The position numbers and the translations under genes are program-made. Positions 26,898 through 36,313 of a stretch of DNA of 64,000 nt are shown here, piece by piece. Position 1 is the first letter of the stretch, and every line of letters begins with the position of its first letter. The notes beneath the pieces are model-generated. The model was not told the origin of the DNA. It worked only from the letters and a program-made list of their open reading frames with translations, and searched no databases. This DNA comes from Burkholderiales bacterium (GTDB lineage Bacteria > Pseudomonadota > Gammaproteobacteria > Burkholderiales > Burkholderiaceae_C): assembly GCA_016703325.1 (NCBI GenBank), contig JADJCH010000001.1, forward strand, positions 1-64,000. Direction: 5' to 3'.

Positions 26898-27692
26898 TCA
26901 ACCCCGGCCGACGAAGGGCATCGCCGTGGCCATCACCGTCATGAACAGCACGTTGGCCGACAGCGGCAGGCTGGCCATGTGCACCACCGCCTCGGCGGCA
27001 TGGCGCACGTCCATCACCGCCTCCACCTTCACCGAGCCATCGGCCTGGCGGATGCCCGCCTGCATCGCCTGCGTCATGTCCGATGCGGCGTTGCCAATGT
27101 CGATCTGCCCCACCGCGATGTTCCAGGCCCGCCCGTCCAGCGCCGCCGTCTTGGTCAGCCCGGTGAGGGCGTGTTTGGTGGCGGTGTAGGCCACCGAACC
27201 GGGCCGGGGCGTGGTGGCGGAGATCGAGCCGTTGTGGATGATCCGCCCGCCCTGCGGAGACTGGGCCTTCATCTGCCGGAAGGCCGCGCGGGTGCAGAGG
27301 AAACAGCCGGTCAGGTTCACGTCCACCAGCTGCTGCCAGTTGGCCAGCGTCATGTCCTCGATCGACACGCCCTTGGTGAACGCACCGGCGTTGTTGAACA
27401 GCAGGTCCAGCCGGCCGAAACGGGCCACGGTGGCAGCGAACAGCGCCTCCACCTGCGCCTCCTGCGTTACGTCGGTGGGCACGGCCAGCGTGCGTGCGCG
27501 AATGTCTGCACCCGGCTGCGCGGCAGCGGCATGGTCGATCACCGCCTGCAGCGCCTCGCCCCGCCGGCCGGCCAGCACCACCGACCAGCCGGCGCCCAGC
27601 AGCGCCAGCGTGGTGGCGCGGCCGATGCCGCTGCCCGCGCCGGTCACCAGGGCGATGCGGGAAAGAGGGGACGGGGCGGCGGCGTCGGTCAA
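26898..27692 (-). CDS. Short-chain dehydrogenase/reductase
   Basis: 264 residues. Classical SDR: LVTGAGSGIGRATTLALLGA for NAD(P), DLLFNNAGAF for the NAG motif, GRIIHNGSISATTPRPGSVA with the catalytic Ser, and AYTATKHALTG with Tyr and Lys. LAGRRGEALQ after the second strand suggests NADP preference. Substrate unknown. It lies just upstream of the pirin gene on the same strand. Confidence 0.93.
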   Translation of the reverse strand: MTDAAAPSPLSRIALVTGAGSGIGRATTLALLGAGWSVVLAGRRGEALQAVIDHAAAAQPGADIRARTLAVPTDVTQEAQVEALFAATVARFGRLDLLFNNAGAFTKGVSIEDMTLANWQQLVDVNLTGCFLCTRAAFRQMKAQSPQGGRIIHNGSISATTPRPGSVAYTATKHALTGLTKTAALDGRAWNIAVGQIDIGNAASDMTQAMQAGIRQADGSVKVEAVMDVRHAAEAVVHMASLPLSANVLFMTVMATAMPFVGRG

Positions 27693-27770
27693 GGTCGGCT
27701 CCTGCAGGGTGGGGAGCCGTACTCTAGCGCCGCCCAGGCGCGCTCGTCAGGCGAGGCGCCAGGTGGCACT

Positions 27771-29039
27771 TCAGCCCGGCCGGCCGTCGATGCGTGCGCG
27801 GGTCAGAATGGGCCAGTAGCGCCAGCTGTAGATCCCCATGCCGGCCGCCCAGGCCAGTGCGGACAGCAGCACCGCGGTCATCAGCGCCGCCGGCCAGATC
27901 AGTGGCAGGCCCACGCGCAGCAGGGCGGCCACCGCGATCAGGGCGTAGGCCGCCACCTCCCAGTGGTCCGCCTCCAGCAGTCGGCCGGTGTGGCCGCGGG
28001 CGGTGCGGGTCATCATGCCGATGGTCATCCCGCCGATGGCACCCACCGTCAGCGCATGGGTGGCCAGGCTGGGGGACAAGCCGCCGAATTCTGCGGCGAC
28101 GCGCAGCAGCAGGTGCAGCGGGATCCACAGATAGGCCAGGTGCAGCACCCACACCAGCGGCACGGCGGTGGTGCGGCGCGGCTGCCACAGCCACCAGCGC
28201 CAGATGTGGGCCGCAGCGGCCAGCCCGGCCAGCGCGGCGGTCAACACCGACAGCACCCAGCCCAACGGGCCGGCGCCGGCGCCGGCGCCCAAGGCCGGCC
28301 CGAACAGCCCGGCCAATGCATCCACCGCCCACAGTGCCAGCACACTGCCCAGCGACCAGCGTTCAACGTGGTCACGGCGCTCGGCCCCGGCGCCGCGCAC
28401 TCCGTTGTTGGTGAACATCGGGATCACCCGCCCGCCCATCACCGCCATCACGAACAGCACCGCGTCCAGCGCGACCTGCAGCCCGCCACGGCTGAGCCCC
28501 GGCAGCACGCCGCGCTCGGAGAGGTGGAAGGCCGCCTGCGCCGCGGCCATCGCCACCAGCACCAACGGGAAGAAGTCGTTGCGGCGGTTGTCCCCGGCCC
28601 GCAGCGCCGTCCACAGCCCCTTTGCGGCCGCCAGCGGAAAGGCCACGTTGACTGCCGCCACCGTCCAGGCCAGGGCCTCACCCGGCACCGCACCGAGCAG
28701 CAGCACCCCCAGCCTCCCGGCCAGCCACAGTGCCACCAGGGCCTGCAGGGGGCGGTCGGTGGGCGTGGGCTGCCCGGACCAGTTGCGCCCGGCGGTGAAC
28801 AGGAAGCCCACCACCACCGCCAGCGTGTAGCCGAACACCATTTCATGCGCATGCCACAGCGGCCCGGGCAGGCTCAGCAGCGCCTGCCAGCCGGCAAACT
28901 GCAGCGACCACAGCCCCACCGACAGCAGGGCAAACACACTGGCCACCCAGTAGAACGGGCGGAACCCCAGCGCCCACAGCGCCCAGCTGTCGGGCGAGAG
29001 GGTGGGGCGGCGGACTTCTTCGAGCGGGATGAACTGCAT
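27771..29039 (-). CDS. nnrS: NnrS-family heme/copper membrane protein
   Basis: 422 residues with about 12 hydrophobic segments. Typical NnrS features: WALGFRPFYWVASVFALLSV, LWHAHEMVFGYTLAVVVGFL near residue 65 with a conserved His pair, GRVIPMFTNNGVRG, and ATHALTVGAIGGMTIGMMTR. NnrS proteins help cells withstand nitric oxide and related metal-nitrosyl stress and are often found near denitrification genes; none is visible here. Divergent from pbpC. Confidence 0.93.
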   Translation of the reverse strand: MQFIPLEEVRRPTLSPDSWALWALGFRPFYWVASVFALLSVGLWSLQFAGWQALLSLPGPLWHAHEMVFGYTLAVVVGFLFTAGRNWSGQPTPTDRPLQALVALWLAGRLGVLLLGAVPGEALAWTVAAVNVAFPLAAAKGLWTALRAGDNRRNDFFPLVLVAMAAAQAAFHLSERGVLPGLSRGGLQVALDAVLFVMAVMGGRVIPMFTNNGVRGAGAERRDHVERWSLGSVLALWAVDALAGLFGPALGAGAGAGPLGWVLSVLTAALAGLAAAAHIWRWWLWQPRRTTAVPLVWVLHLAYLWIPLHLLLRVAAEFGGLSPSLATHALTVGAIGGMTIGMMTRTARGHTGRLLEADHWEVAAYALIAVAALLRVGLPLIWPAALMTAVLLSALAWAAGMGIYSWRYWPILTRARIDGRPG

Positions 29040-29201
29040 GGCGGCGGCCGACTCGCGGCGCGGGCGAAAGGGGATACAGGCTGCCCAGTCTGCCGCGAAC
29101 TGCCGCGGGTGGATGATCTCCCCGCCGGCAAGATGGTGCCAGTCTTGAAGTTGGTCAAGAAAAGCACCACCACCGCAGGTCCGCCCCGGGACAATCCGCG
29201 C

Positions 29202-31595
29202 ATGTCCGCGCTCCGGCTTCTCTCACTGGCCTGGCTGCTGGTGCTGTCCTGGGGCGGCGCCACCGCCGTGGCGGCCGCATGGCCAACCGCGGCCGAGCTG
29301 CGCGCACAGCACCGCCCCTCCGACCTGACGCTGCTGGACCGCCGGGGCGAGCCGCTGCAGACTCTGCGCATCGACCCCCAGCAGCGTCGCCTGCCCTGGG
29401 TGGCGCTGGACGATTTCTCGCCCGCGCTGCGCGTGGCGGTGGTGCTCAGCGAGGACCGGCGCTTCTTCGAGCACGGCGGCGTCGACTGGAGCGGCCTGGC
29501 CCGCAGCGCCTGGGCCAACCTGCGCGCCCGCCTCGGCGCGGTCGATGGCAACCGGCTGCAGGGCGCCTCCACCCTCAGCATGCAACTGGCCGGGCTGGTG
29601 GATGCCGAACTCTCCCGCCCGGCCGGCGGCCGCAGCCTGCTCGCCAAGGTCGGCCAGATGGCCGCGGCCCGCCGGATCGAGGCCGGCTGGAGCAAACGCG
29701 ACATCCTGGAGGCCTACCTCAACCTGGTGCCGCTGCGCGGCGAACTGGTCGGCCTGCCGGTGGCCTCCCGGGTGTTGCTGGGCAAACACGCCAGCGGGCT
29801 GGACGCCCAGGAGGCCGCCCTGCTCGCGGCCCTGCTGCGCGCGCCCAACGCCCGGCCGGAGCGGGTGCAGCGCCGCGCCTGCGAGCTGCTGCAGCTGCAG
29901 CAACTGGGCTGCCAGGGCCTGGAGATGCTCGCCAGCCAGGCTCTGGCGGCAGGCGCCGCCGCCCGGCCGCTGGGCGGCCGTGGGGAGCTGCAATGGGCGC
30001 CGCACTACGCCCGCGCCCTGCTCGGCGGAGCGCGCCCGCCTGGCCGGTGGCCCCCAACCGCGGCGGGCGATGCCCCGGGCAGCCTGCGCAGCCCGCTGGA
30101 CGGCCCGCTGCAGCGCCGTGCGGTGCAGCTGCTGCGCCAGCAACTGGCCGAACTCAGCGGCCGCCAGGTGGAAGACGGCGCCGTGCTGGTGCTGGACAAC
30201 ACCAGCGGCGAGGTGCGCGCCTGGGTGGGCTCCTCCGGCGCCGCGCTGTCCTCGGCCGCGCAGGTGGACGCGGTGCTGGCGCGCCGCCAGCCGGGTTCCA
30301 CCCTCAAGCCCTTCCTGTATGCCCAGGCCTTCGAGCGCCGCCTCATCACCCCCGCCAGCCTGCTGGACGACTCGCCCACCCAGGTCATGGCCGCCAGCGG
30401 CCTGTACCGGCCGCAGAACTACGACCGCCGCTTTCACGGCTGGGTCAGCGCCCGCACGGCGCTGGCCTCCAGCCTCAACGTGCCCGCCGTCCAGCTGGCC
30501 ACCCAGCTCGGGCCGGACGCCCTGTTCGACCGCCTCAACGCCCACGGCCTGGCCCTGGCGCACAGCGGCGGCTTCCACGGCCCGGCGCTGGCGCTGGGCA
30601 GCGCGGAGGTCACCCTGCTGGCGCTGACCAACGCCTACCGCAGCCTGGCCAACGGCGGGCGCTGGTCACCGGTACGCCTGGGCGATGAGCGCAGGCCGCC
30701 TGCAAAGCCTGCGGCCCCGTCGGCACCGCAGTCCGTTCCGCAGTCAGTGATACAGCCCGCAACCCGGCAGCCGGCCACCGCGCCCGCAGCCCGAGCGGTG
30801 GTCAGCCCGGCGGCCGCCTTCCTGGTGGCGGACATCCTCTCCGACAACGCCGCGCGTGCCCCCACCTTCGGCCTGGACAGCCCGCTGGTCACCCGCAGCT
30901 GGTCCGCGGTCAAAACCGGCACCAGCAAGGACCTGCGCGACAACTGGTGCATCGGCTGGACCGACCGCTACATCGTCGGCGTCTGGGTCGGCAACGCCGG
31001 CGGTGCTCCGATGCAGCGCGTCAGCGGCAGCAGCGGCGCCGCGCCGGTGTGGCGCGCACTGGTCGACTTCCTGCACGAATCCCAACCCTCCCGGCCCCCC
31101 GTGCCGCCGGCCGGCGTGCTGCGCGAGGTGATGGCGCTGGAGCCGGGTACGAATGCGGATGCGCCCGCCGCCCAGGCCCGCCAGACCGGGACGTCCCGGC
31201 CAGGGGCACCCGCCGCGCCACCTGCTGCCCCTCCCACCGCCGCGGAATGGTTCCTCGCCGGCACCGAGCTGACCCAGCTCCAGCGCGCCCGCCACACCCG
31301 CGAACCCGTTGCCGCCCGCCGCGGCATCACCACCCCGCGCGACGGCAGCCTTTTCGCGCTGGACCCGGACATCCCGCCCGCCGTGCAGCGCATCGTCTTC
31401 GAAGGTGAAAGCGGTGGCCAGTGGTGGCTGGACGGCCGCCCCCTGGGCCGCGGCCCCCGCCTGTCCTGGCTCCCCTGGCCCGGCCGCCACCGCCTGGAAC
31501 TGCGCCTGCCCGGCGGGCGGGTGGAGCAGGTGGGGTTTGAGGTGCGGGGGGCGGTGGTGAAGGCTGAAACGGCGAGGTCAAACCGTCCGCGTTGA
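29202..31595 (+). CDS. pbpC: Penicillin-binding protein 1C
   Basis: 797 residues from ATG 29202, which opens a signal-anchor (MSALRLLSLAWLLVLSWGG). The GT51 transglycosylase domain has VVLSEDRRFFEHGGVDWSGL and GASTLSMQLAGLVD. The transpeptidase domain has PGSTLKPFLYAQAFERR (SxxK near residue 364), SSLNVPAVQLA (SxN) and VKTGTSKDLRDNW (KTG near 570). The last 100 residues form the BiPBP_C domain typical of PBP1C. It polymerises and cross-links peptidoglycan at the outer face of the inner membrane. Confidence 0.95.
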   Translation: MSALRLLSLAWLLVLSWGGATAVAAAWPTAAELRAQHRPSDLTLLDRRGEPLQTLRIDPQQRRLPWVALDDFSPALRVAVVLSEDRRFFEHGGVDWSGLARSAWANLRARLGAVDGNRLQGASTLSMQLAGLVDAELSRPAGGRSLLAKVGQMAAARRIEAGWSKRDILEAYLNLVPLRGELVGLPVASRVLLGKHASGLDAQEAALLAALLRAPNARPERVQRRACELLQLQQLGCQGLEMLASQALAAGAAARPLGGRGELQWAPHYARALLGGARPPGRWPPTAAGDAPGSLRSPLDGPLQRRAVQLLRQQLAELSGRQVEDGAVLVLDNTSGEVRAWVGSSGAALSSAAQVDAVLARRQPGSTLKPFLYAQAFERRLITPASLLDDSPTQVMAASGLYRPQNYDRRFHGWVSARTALASSLNVPAVQLATQLGPDALFDRLNAHGLALAHSGGFHGPALALGSAEVTLLALTNAYRSLANGGRWSPVRLGDERRPPAKPAAPSAPQSVPQSVIQPATRQPATAPAARAVVSPAAAFLVADILSDNAARAPTFGLDSPLVTRSWSAVKTGTSKDLRDNWCIGWTDRYIVGVWVGNAGGAPMQRVSGSSGAAPVWRALVDFLHESQPSRPPVPPAGVLREVMALEPGTNADAPAAQARQTGTSRPGAPAAPPAAPPTAAEWFLAGTELTQLQRARHTREPVAARRGITTPRDGSLFALDPDIPPAVQRIVFEGESGGQWWLDGRPLGRGPRLSWLPWPGRHRLELRLPGGRVEQVGFEVRGAVVKAETARSNRPR

Positions 31596-32082
31596 AGCGA
31601 TCTCATCCGCAGCAGTTGGAACCCAATCGCCCAGGGCAAGGCTAAGCCGTTGTTCTGAAGTGCCACCAACACGGTCATGACCTACCACCCCCCACGCCAC
31701 ATTCTGGAGGTACTGGCTCGACTGCAGTACGAGGAGGCATTGCCTGACGGGGACGCGCGCTATGTCGAGACGCAGCACGCTTGGATTCGAGATCGAGGTA
31801 GACCGACGGCCGTCCCGCCGCCACAGGCAGCGCCAGGGTGCTTTTGCCCGACTGGCGTGGCCCGAGCAGTGCGACCGCCGGCATCTGGGCGAGTTCTTCG
31901 GTCAGCGGCTGCTGCAATTGGCGGAAGAACATCCTTGCAGACTTGGAGTGGCATTCCATGATTTGCAAGGATGGTGGCCCCGTTGAGCTTGAAGTCCAGC
32001 GCAGCCTGCTCGGTGGCGCCGATGGCCGGGAACCCGTCCTTCCGTGACAATCTCCACGCCGCAACCGCCTCGATACCCGTCG
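31596..32082. other. Decayed intergenic region around the ATPase remnant
   Basis: 487 bp between pbpC and the oxygenase gene. Besides the AAA_14 remnant, a short minus-strand piece around 31950-32040 (SRKDGFPAIGATEQAALDFK, then LNGATILANHG) looks like coding sequence without start or stop context. Nothing intact is seen. The region marks the left edge of the accessory segment. Confidence 0.5.
31675..31932 (-). pseudogene. Remnant of an AAA_14-type (DUF4143-family) ATPase gene
   Basis: The frame opens MFFRQLQQPLTEELAQMPAV and continues ALLGPRQSGKSTLALPVAAG (P-loop) and RPSVYLDLES, an excellent match to the start of the ATP-binding proteins that carry AAA_14 and DUF4143 domains (about 380-400 residues). 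After DLES at about 31784 the similarity stops and the frame ends at 31675. No continuation was found in other frames, so the rest was deleted rather than frameshifted. These ATPases are common in accessory regions. Confidence 0.65.
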
Positions 32083-34407
32083 ATGTCCAGCCTGCTCGAA
32101 CTCCTGACCCGATCGCCCGTCGTCCAGGGCACCGATGCATCCGACCACCCGGCACCTGGGGCCACCGAGGCGGGCTTCTTCGCCCAGGGTCGGCTGGCAC
32201 TGGACCATCTGGCGGTGGAGGTCGAAGGTTTCGGCCTGCTGCCCCAACCCCTGTCACCAGAGCAGGCGCAGGCGTTGCAGGCGCTCAGTGAGCCGGCCCA
32301 TTTCGGCCTGCGGGAGCAGACCCTGCTGGACACGGCGGTGCGGCACAGCGGGGAGATCGACGCCGACCGGCTGGGGCTGCACTGGCAGCCCGGCACCTTT
32401 GCCGAGCTGCAGATGCAGGTGGCGCAGGCCCTGGGGGTGCGGCGGCTGGACGCCTGGCTGCACAATCTGCTGATCTACGGGCCGGGGCAGTTCTTCAAGC
32501 CGCACCAGGACACCGAACGCCACCCCGGCATGGTGGCCACGCTGGTGCTGGTGTGGCCCTCGCCGCACATCGGTGGCGAGCTGCGGGTGGTGCTGGGCGA
32601 CGGGGAGGGGCGGTTGACCTCACAGCACCTGCAGGCACGCGATCTGCGCTGGTTTGCCTTCTATGCCGACTGCCGCCACGAGGTGCTGCCGGTGGAGGAG
32701 GGCTGGCGCGTGGTCCTCACCTTTGACCTGGTGATGCCCACCGAGGCCGCAGGTTCTGACCTGCCTGCCGCCCGGCAGACCGAGCTGCAGGAGGCGCTGC
32801 GGCAGGCCATGGGGCTGGACGGCGACAGCCCGCGCCTGGCCCCCTGGGTGCTGCTGCTGGACCATGAGTACACCGAACACGGCCTGCGCTGGCCGCTGCT
32901 CAAGGGCGACGACCGCTGGCGCGTCGCGGCACTGCGGGAAGCGGCTGAGGCGCTGGGCCTGCGTGTGCACCTGGCGCTGGCCGAGCTGCACGAGACCTGG
33001 ACGACCGAGCCGGTGTTCCGCTCGCGCAGGGGCTGGTCCGGGCGGGACTACGACGAGCCCACCGACGAAGTCGAGCCGGATGAGCTGATCGAAGAGCTGA
33101 TGTCGCTGGACTTCTGGATCGATGCCGACGGCCAGGTTGGCCCACACCGCAGCCTGGCGATCGACCCGGACGACACCCTCTTCTTCGTCGACACCGACGA
33201 GAGCCACCGCACCGCCGAGGAGTACGAGGGCTACATGGGCAACTACGGCGACACGCTGGACTACTGGTACCGCCGCGCGGCACTGGTGATCCGCACGCCG
33301 CTGGCCGATGAGCGCGACCGCTTCACGCTGGACTTCGACGCGGCCTTGGCAGAAGCCAGAGAGATGGCCGCCGACCCGGCCTGCTCCGCCGAACTGGCCG
33401 CCCGAGTTCAGGCTGCGGCCTCGGTGCTGGCGGACCAGGCCGCCCGGCAGGGCCGGAGCCTGCTGGCCGCGTACACCGACATCGCCCTGGCGCTGCCGGA
33501 TGCCGAGGCCGCGGTGGCGCTGCTGCAGGCCTTCGACCCCACCACCTTCGAGGCCGAGGATGCCGAGCCGCTCGCCCGGCTGGCCCGCCGGCATGGGGAC
33601 GACCGCCTGATCGGCCTGCTGCAGACCTGGTACGCGGTGGCAGACCGGCCCTGGCAGCGGCCGGGCCCCTGGCGCCCGGGCACGTCCTGCCTGGAGCCAC
33701 CACGGCTGTGGCCGCAGGCTCTGCCCAACTTTGTCGCCGCTGCACAGGCCGCCGGTTGGTCGAGGCAGTCGCTGGATGCGCTGTTCGACGCCGGCCTGGC
33801 GCTGCTGGTGCGTTTCCACCAGGCCACCCACTCAACGACGCCGACCCAGCAGCAGCATCTGCAGGCGGGGTTGATCGCCGCGGCCGAGCCGCTGGCCCAG
33901 GCGCTGCAGCAGCGCGGCGCCGATGGCGAGGTGCAGTTGCAGCGACTGATCGACGAGCTGCTGGCCCAGCCGGCGCTCTACCCGCTGACGCAGCTCGGCC
34001 CGATCGTCCAGGCGTCCGGTGCGCTGGCGCAGCAATGGCCACAGGCCCAACCGCTGCGCGAACAGGTGAGGGCCGGCCTGCAGCAGGCCCTTGCCGAGCC
34101 GCCGCGCGCTGCCGACGACCACCGCCTGCGCGGCATCCCCTGGACCTGCCGCTGCCGGGACTGCGCCGAGATGATCACCTGGGCCGAATCCCCCGGCGCC
34201 CACCCGCTGGTGCTGGCCATGGGCGAGCCGCGGCGCCAGCATGTGCAGGCCAAGTTCACCGACGCCGGTGTGCCGCTGTCGGCCCAGACGTTGAAGCAGG
34301 GCTCGCCCCACAAGCTGGTGCTGGGCAAGCCGCGGGATCTGCATGAGCGGGAGCGCGGGCTGCGGGAGAAGTGGGCGCGCGATCTGGTGCAGCTGGAAGG
34401 GGACTGA
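32083..34407 (+). CDS. Multidomain 2OG-Fe(II) oxygenase-like protein
   Basis: 774 residues from ATG 32083 (GTG 32044 is possible). The N-terminal domain has the dioxygenase iron site: GQFFKPHQDTERHPGMVATL (H-x-D near residue 140), then ADCRHEVLPVEEGWRVVLTF (distal His and the 2-oxoglutarate Arg). A long middle region of Leu/Ala/Gln-rich helices (about 430-680) follows, and the C-terminus has a possible zinc knuckle, WTCRCRDCAEMI near residue 690, ahead of a basic tail. Prolyl 4-hydroxylase-like domains of this kind modify proteins or nucleic acids; the target is unknown. It stands just before the defence-like genes. Confidence 0.8.
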   Translation: MSSLLELLTRSPVVQGTDASDHPAPGATEAGFFAQGRLALDHLAVEVEGFGLLPQPLSPEQAQALQALSEPAHFGLREQTLLDTAVRHSGEIDADRLGLHWQPGTFAELQMQVAQALGVRRLDAWLHNLLIYGPGQFFKPHQDTERHPGMVATLVLVWPSPHIGGELRVVLGDGEGRLTSQHLQARDLRWFAFYADCRHEVLPVEEGWRVVLTFDLVMPTEAAGSDLPAARQTELQEALRQAMGLDGDSPRLAPWVLLLDHEYTEHGLRWPLLKGDDRWRVAALREAAEALGLRVHLALAELHETWTTEPVFRSRRGWSGRDYDEPTDEVEPDELIEELMSLDFWIDADGQVGPHRSLAIDPDDTLFFVDTDESHRTAEEYEGYMGNYGDTLDYWYRRAALVIRTPLADERDRFTLDFDAALAEAREMAADPACSAELAARVQAAASVLADQAARQGRSLLAAYTDIALALPDAEAAVALLQAFDPTTFEAEDAEPLARLARRHGDDRLIGLLQTWYAVADRPWQRPGPWRPGTSCLEPPRLWPQALPNFVAAAQAAGWSRQSLDALFDAGLALLVRFHQATHSTTPTQQQHLQAGLIAAAEPLAQALQQRGADGEVQLQRLIDELLAQPALYPLTQLGPIVQASGALAQQWPQAQPLREQVRAGLQQALAEPPRAADDHRLRGIPWTCRCRDCAEMITWAESPGAHPLVLAMGEPRRQHVQAKFTDAGVPLSAQTLKQGSPHKLVLGKPRDLHERERGLREKWARDLVQLEGD

Positions 34408-34471
34408 GCGTCGGTGCTTGTCCCTCCTGCAGAATCGGTGCCGAATCGATGACGGTGATGGGGTTCCGAAC

Positions 34472-35629
34472 ATGTTGATCACACGCCTGAGGCTGAAGAA
34501 CTGGCGCAACTTCCGCGAGGTGGACGTGCGGCTGGGGCCGCGTGGCTACGTGATCGGTGCGAATGCGTCGGGCAAGTCCAACCTGCTGGATGTTTTTCGC
34601 TTCTTGCGCACCCTGGCGCAGACCGAGGGAGGTGGGCTGCAGAAGGCCATCAAGGAGCGTGGCGGCCTGGGCAAGCTGCGCAGCCTGCATGCGCGGCGTG
34701 ACCCGGAGGTGCGCATCGAGGTGGAGTTGGCCGAGACGGCCGACGTTGCGCTGCCGACTTGGCGCTATGCGCTGGCCTTCAAGTCTGAGGGCAAGGGCCA
34801 GCAGCGGGTCCTGATCACCGAGGAGACCGTCGATCACCTGGGGCAGGAAGTACTGCGCCGACCCGGTGCCGACGACGCGGGTGATACCGACCGCCGCACG
34901 CAAACGCACCTGGAACAGATCAACAACAACGCACGTTTCCGCGCGGTGGTGGACTGCTTTGCGGCGACAACCTACCTCCACCTGGTACCGCAACTGCTGA
35001 AACACAGCGGCGAGATTGGCGCGCGCCTGCTGGAAAACGATCCTTTCGGCCAGGGCCTGCTGCAACGCATTGCCAAGACGCCGAAGAAGACCCGGGATGC
35101 GCGCATGAGTCGCATTGCCAGGGCGCTGGCCCAGGCCGTGCCCCTGTTTTCCGAGCTGCGCTTTGAGCAGGAGCCCATCACGGGCCTGTGGCATCTGGAG
35201 GCCAACTTCACGCACTGGCGGGTGAACGGAGCATGGCAGCGGGAGGACCAGTTCTCCGATGGCACGCTGCGGTTGATCGGCCTGCTGTGGTCCCTGCAGG
35301 AGGGGGATGGCCTGCTGCTGCTGGAGGAGCCTGAGCTGTCGCTGAACGACGGCATCGTCGAGCACATCCCGTTGATGATCGACCGCGTGCTTCGGCTGGC
35401 TCGCATGCCGTCTCGGCAGGTGCTGATCAGCACGCACAGCGAGGTGCTGATGGCCCAGGTGAGCGTCGCTCAGACGGTGTTGTTGATCGAGCCGGGCCCG
35501 AATGGCTCGACGGTCCGCTCCCCTTCTGCCGACGAGGAAAAGGCCGTCGAGAACGGCCTCAACGCAGCCGAGGTGTTGCTGCCCAAGACTCGCGCCCAGG
35601 GACTCGATCAGTTGGGCCTGTTTGCATGA
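34472..35629 (+). CDS. AAA_21-type ATPase, first gene of module 1
   Basis: 385 residues from ATG 34472. SMC/RecF-like ABC ATPase: MLITRLRLKNWRNFREVDVR, Walker A VIGANASGKSNLLDVFRF near residue 28, a signature-like QFSDGTLRLIGLLWSLQEG, Walker B GLLLLEEPELSLNDGIVEHI and H-loop VLISTHSEVLMAQ. This is the AAA_21 architecture found in OLD-, PARIS- and Septu-type defence ATPases. The next gene starts inside its stop codon (ATGA overlap), so the two products should be made together. Compare the paralogous ATPase at 43872. Confidence 0.88.
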   Translation: MLITRLRLKNWRNFREVDVRLGPRGYVIGANASGKSNLLDVFRFLRTLAQTEGGGLQKAIKERGGLGKLRSLHARRDPEVRIEVELAETADVALPTWRYALAFKSEGKGQQRVLITEETVDHLGQEVLRRPGADDAGDTDRRTQTHLEQINNNARFRAVVDCFAATTYLHLVPQLLKHSGEIGARLLENDPFGQGLLQRIAKTPKKTRDARMSRIARALAQAVPLFSELRFEQEPITGLWHLEANFTHWRVNGAWQREDQFSDGTLRLIGLLWSLQEGDGLLLLEEPELSLNDGIVEHIPLMIDRVLRLARMPSRQVLISTHSEVLMAQVSVAQTVLLIEPGPNGSTVRSPSADEEKAVENGLNAAEVLLPKTRAQGLDQLGLFA

Positions 35630-36228
35630 CACGCATCCTCGTCGTCGGTGAGGATGCGCTGTGCTGTGCGCTCGGCGAAAGGCTGGTGACCAGTTGCCTG
35701 CCATGCTGGAAACTGGCCGGCCCGGCCATCGACACCCGCGGTATCACCAAGCTGTTGCCTGCATTGCCCCGGTACGCACAGCAGGCAAGACACGTCCAAC
35801 CTGTGCTCTGCATTGCAGACACTGACGGCCAATGCGCCGTGGATTTGCGCGCCCGGTGGTTGCCGGTGCCAACGGAACACCGCATGCTGCTGCTGCGCCT
35901 TGCCGTGACCGAAGCCGAAAGCTGGTTGATCGCGGATCGTGAGGGGGCCGCCCAAGCTCTGGCGATTCCGCTGACCCGACTGCCGCATCGGCCCGATGAA
36001 GAGCCGGATCCGAAGGGGTTGATCCTGACCCTGGCAGCGCGCTCCAAGAAGCGAGCCATTCGCGAGGAGGTGGTTTCGACGGGAAATCGGAACAAGCCGG
36101 GGTCGGGCTACAACCTGCACCTGAGTGGGTTCGTGCGCTCATATTGGGACGCACGTCGTGCAGCCCTGGTTTCGCCCAGTCTGGCACGTGCGGTGAAGCG
36201 CATCGGGGAATTGAAGGCGATGACCTGA
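35626..36228 (+). CDS. TOPRIM-like/DUF4276-like partner of the module 1 ATPase
   Basis: 200 residues. MTRILVVGEDALCCALGERL opens the chain; acidic motifs follow in QPVLCIADTDGQC and RLAVTEAESWLIADREGAAQ. An early Gly-Glu, a D-containing strand and an E-A-E-S-W-L motif resemble the TOPRIM-like fold of DUF4276/OLD nucleases, though this is judged by eye. The ATGA overlap with the ATPase gene makes a functional pair very likely, probably ATPase sensor plus nuclease effector. The gene ends 40 bp before a displaced copy of the glcB 3' end. Confidence 0.65.
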   Translation: MTRILVVGEDALCCALGERLVTSCLPCWKLAGPAIDTRGITKLLPALPRYAQQARHVQPVLCIADTDGQCAVDLRARWLPVPTEHRMLLLRLAVTEAESWLIADREGAAQALAIPLTRLPHRPDEEPDPKGLILTLAARSKKRAIREEVVSTGNRNKPGSGYNLHLSGFVRSYWDARRAALVSPSLARAVKRIGELKAMT

Positions 36229-36270
36229 TCTCCGCTGTACGGTGCGGCGGCTCCGAGCATCAGCGAAGAA

Positions 36271-36290
36271 CGGCGCCCCGCAGGGCGCCG
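36271..36290 (-). terminator. Terminator hairpin of the displaced glcB end
   Basis: CGGCGCCCTGCGGGGCGCCG on the minus strand, an 8-bp GC stem with a 4-base loop followed by TTCTTCG. Same as the hairpin behind the intact glcB. Confidence 0.6.
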
Positions 36291-36313
36291 TATGTCATCC
36301 GGTCAGGCCGAAA

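Noticed and set aside
26100..29201. Plus-strand open frame of more than 1000 codons running into pbpC
   Set aside because: It is antisense to pirin, the SDR and nnrS, all with clear motifs; only the part from 29202 is coding.
31676..31830. Plus-strand frame MTYHPPRHILEVLARLQYEE as a small gene
   Set aside because: No ribosome site, no family, and it overlaps the decayed ATPase remnant.
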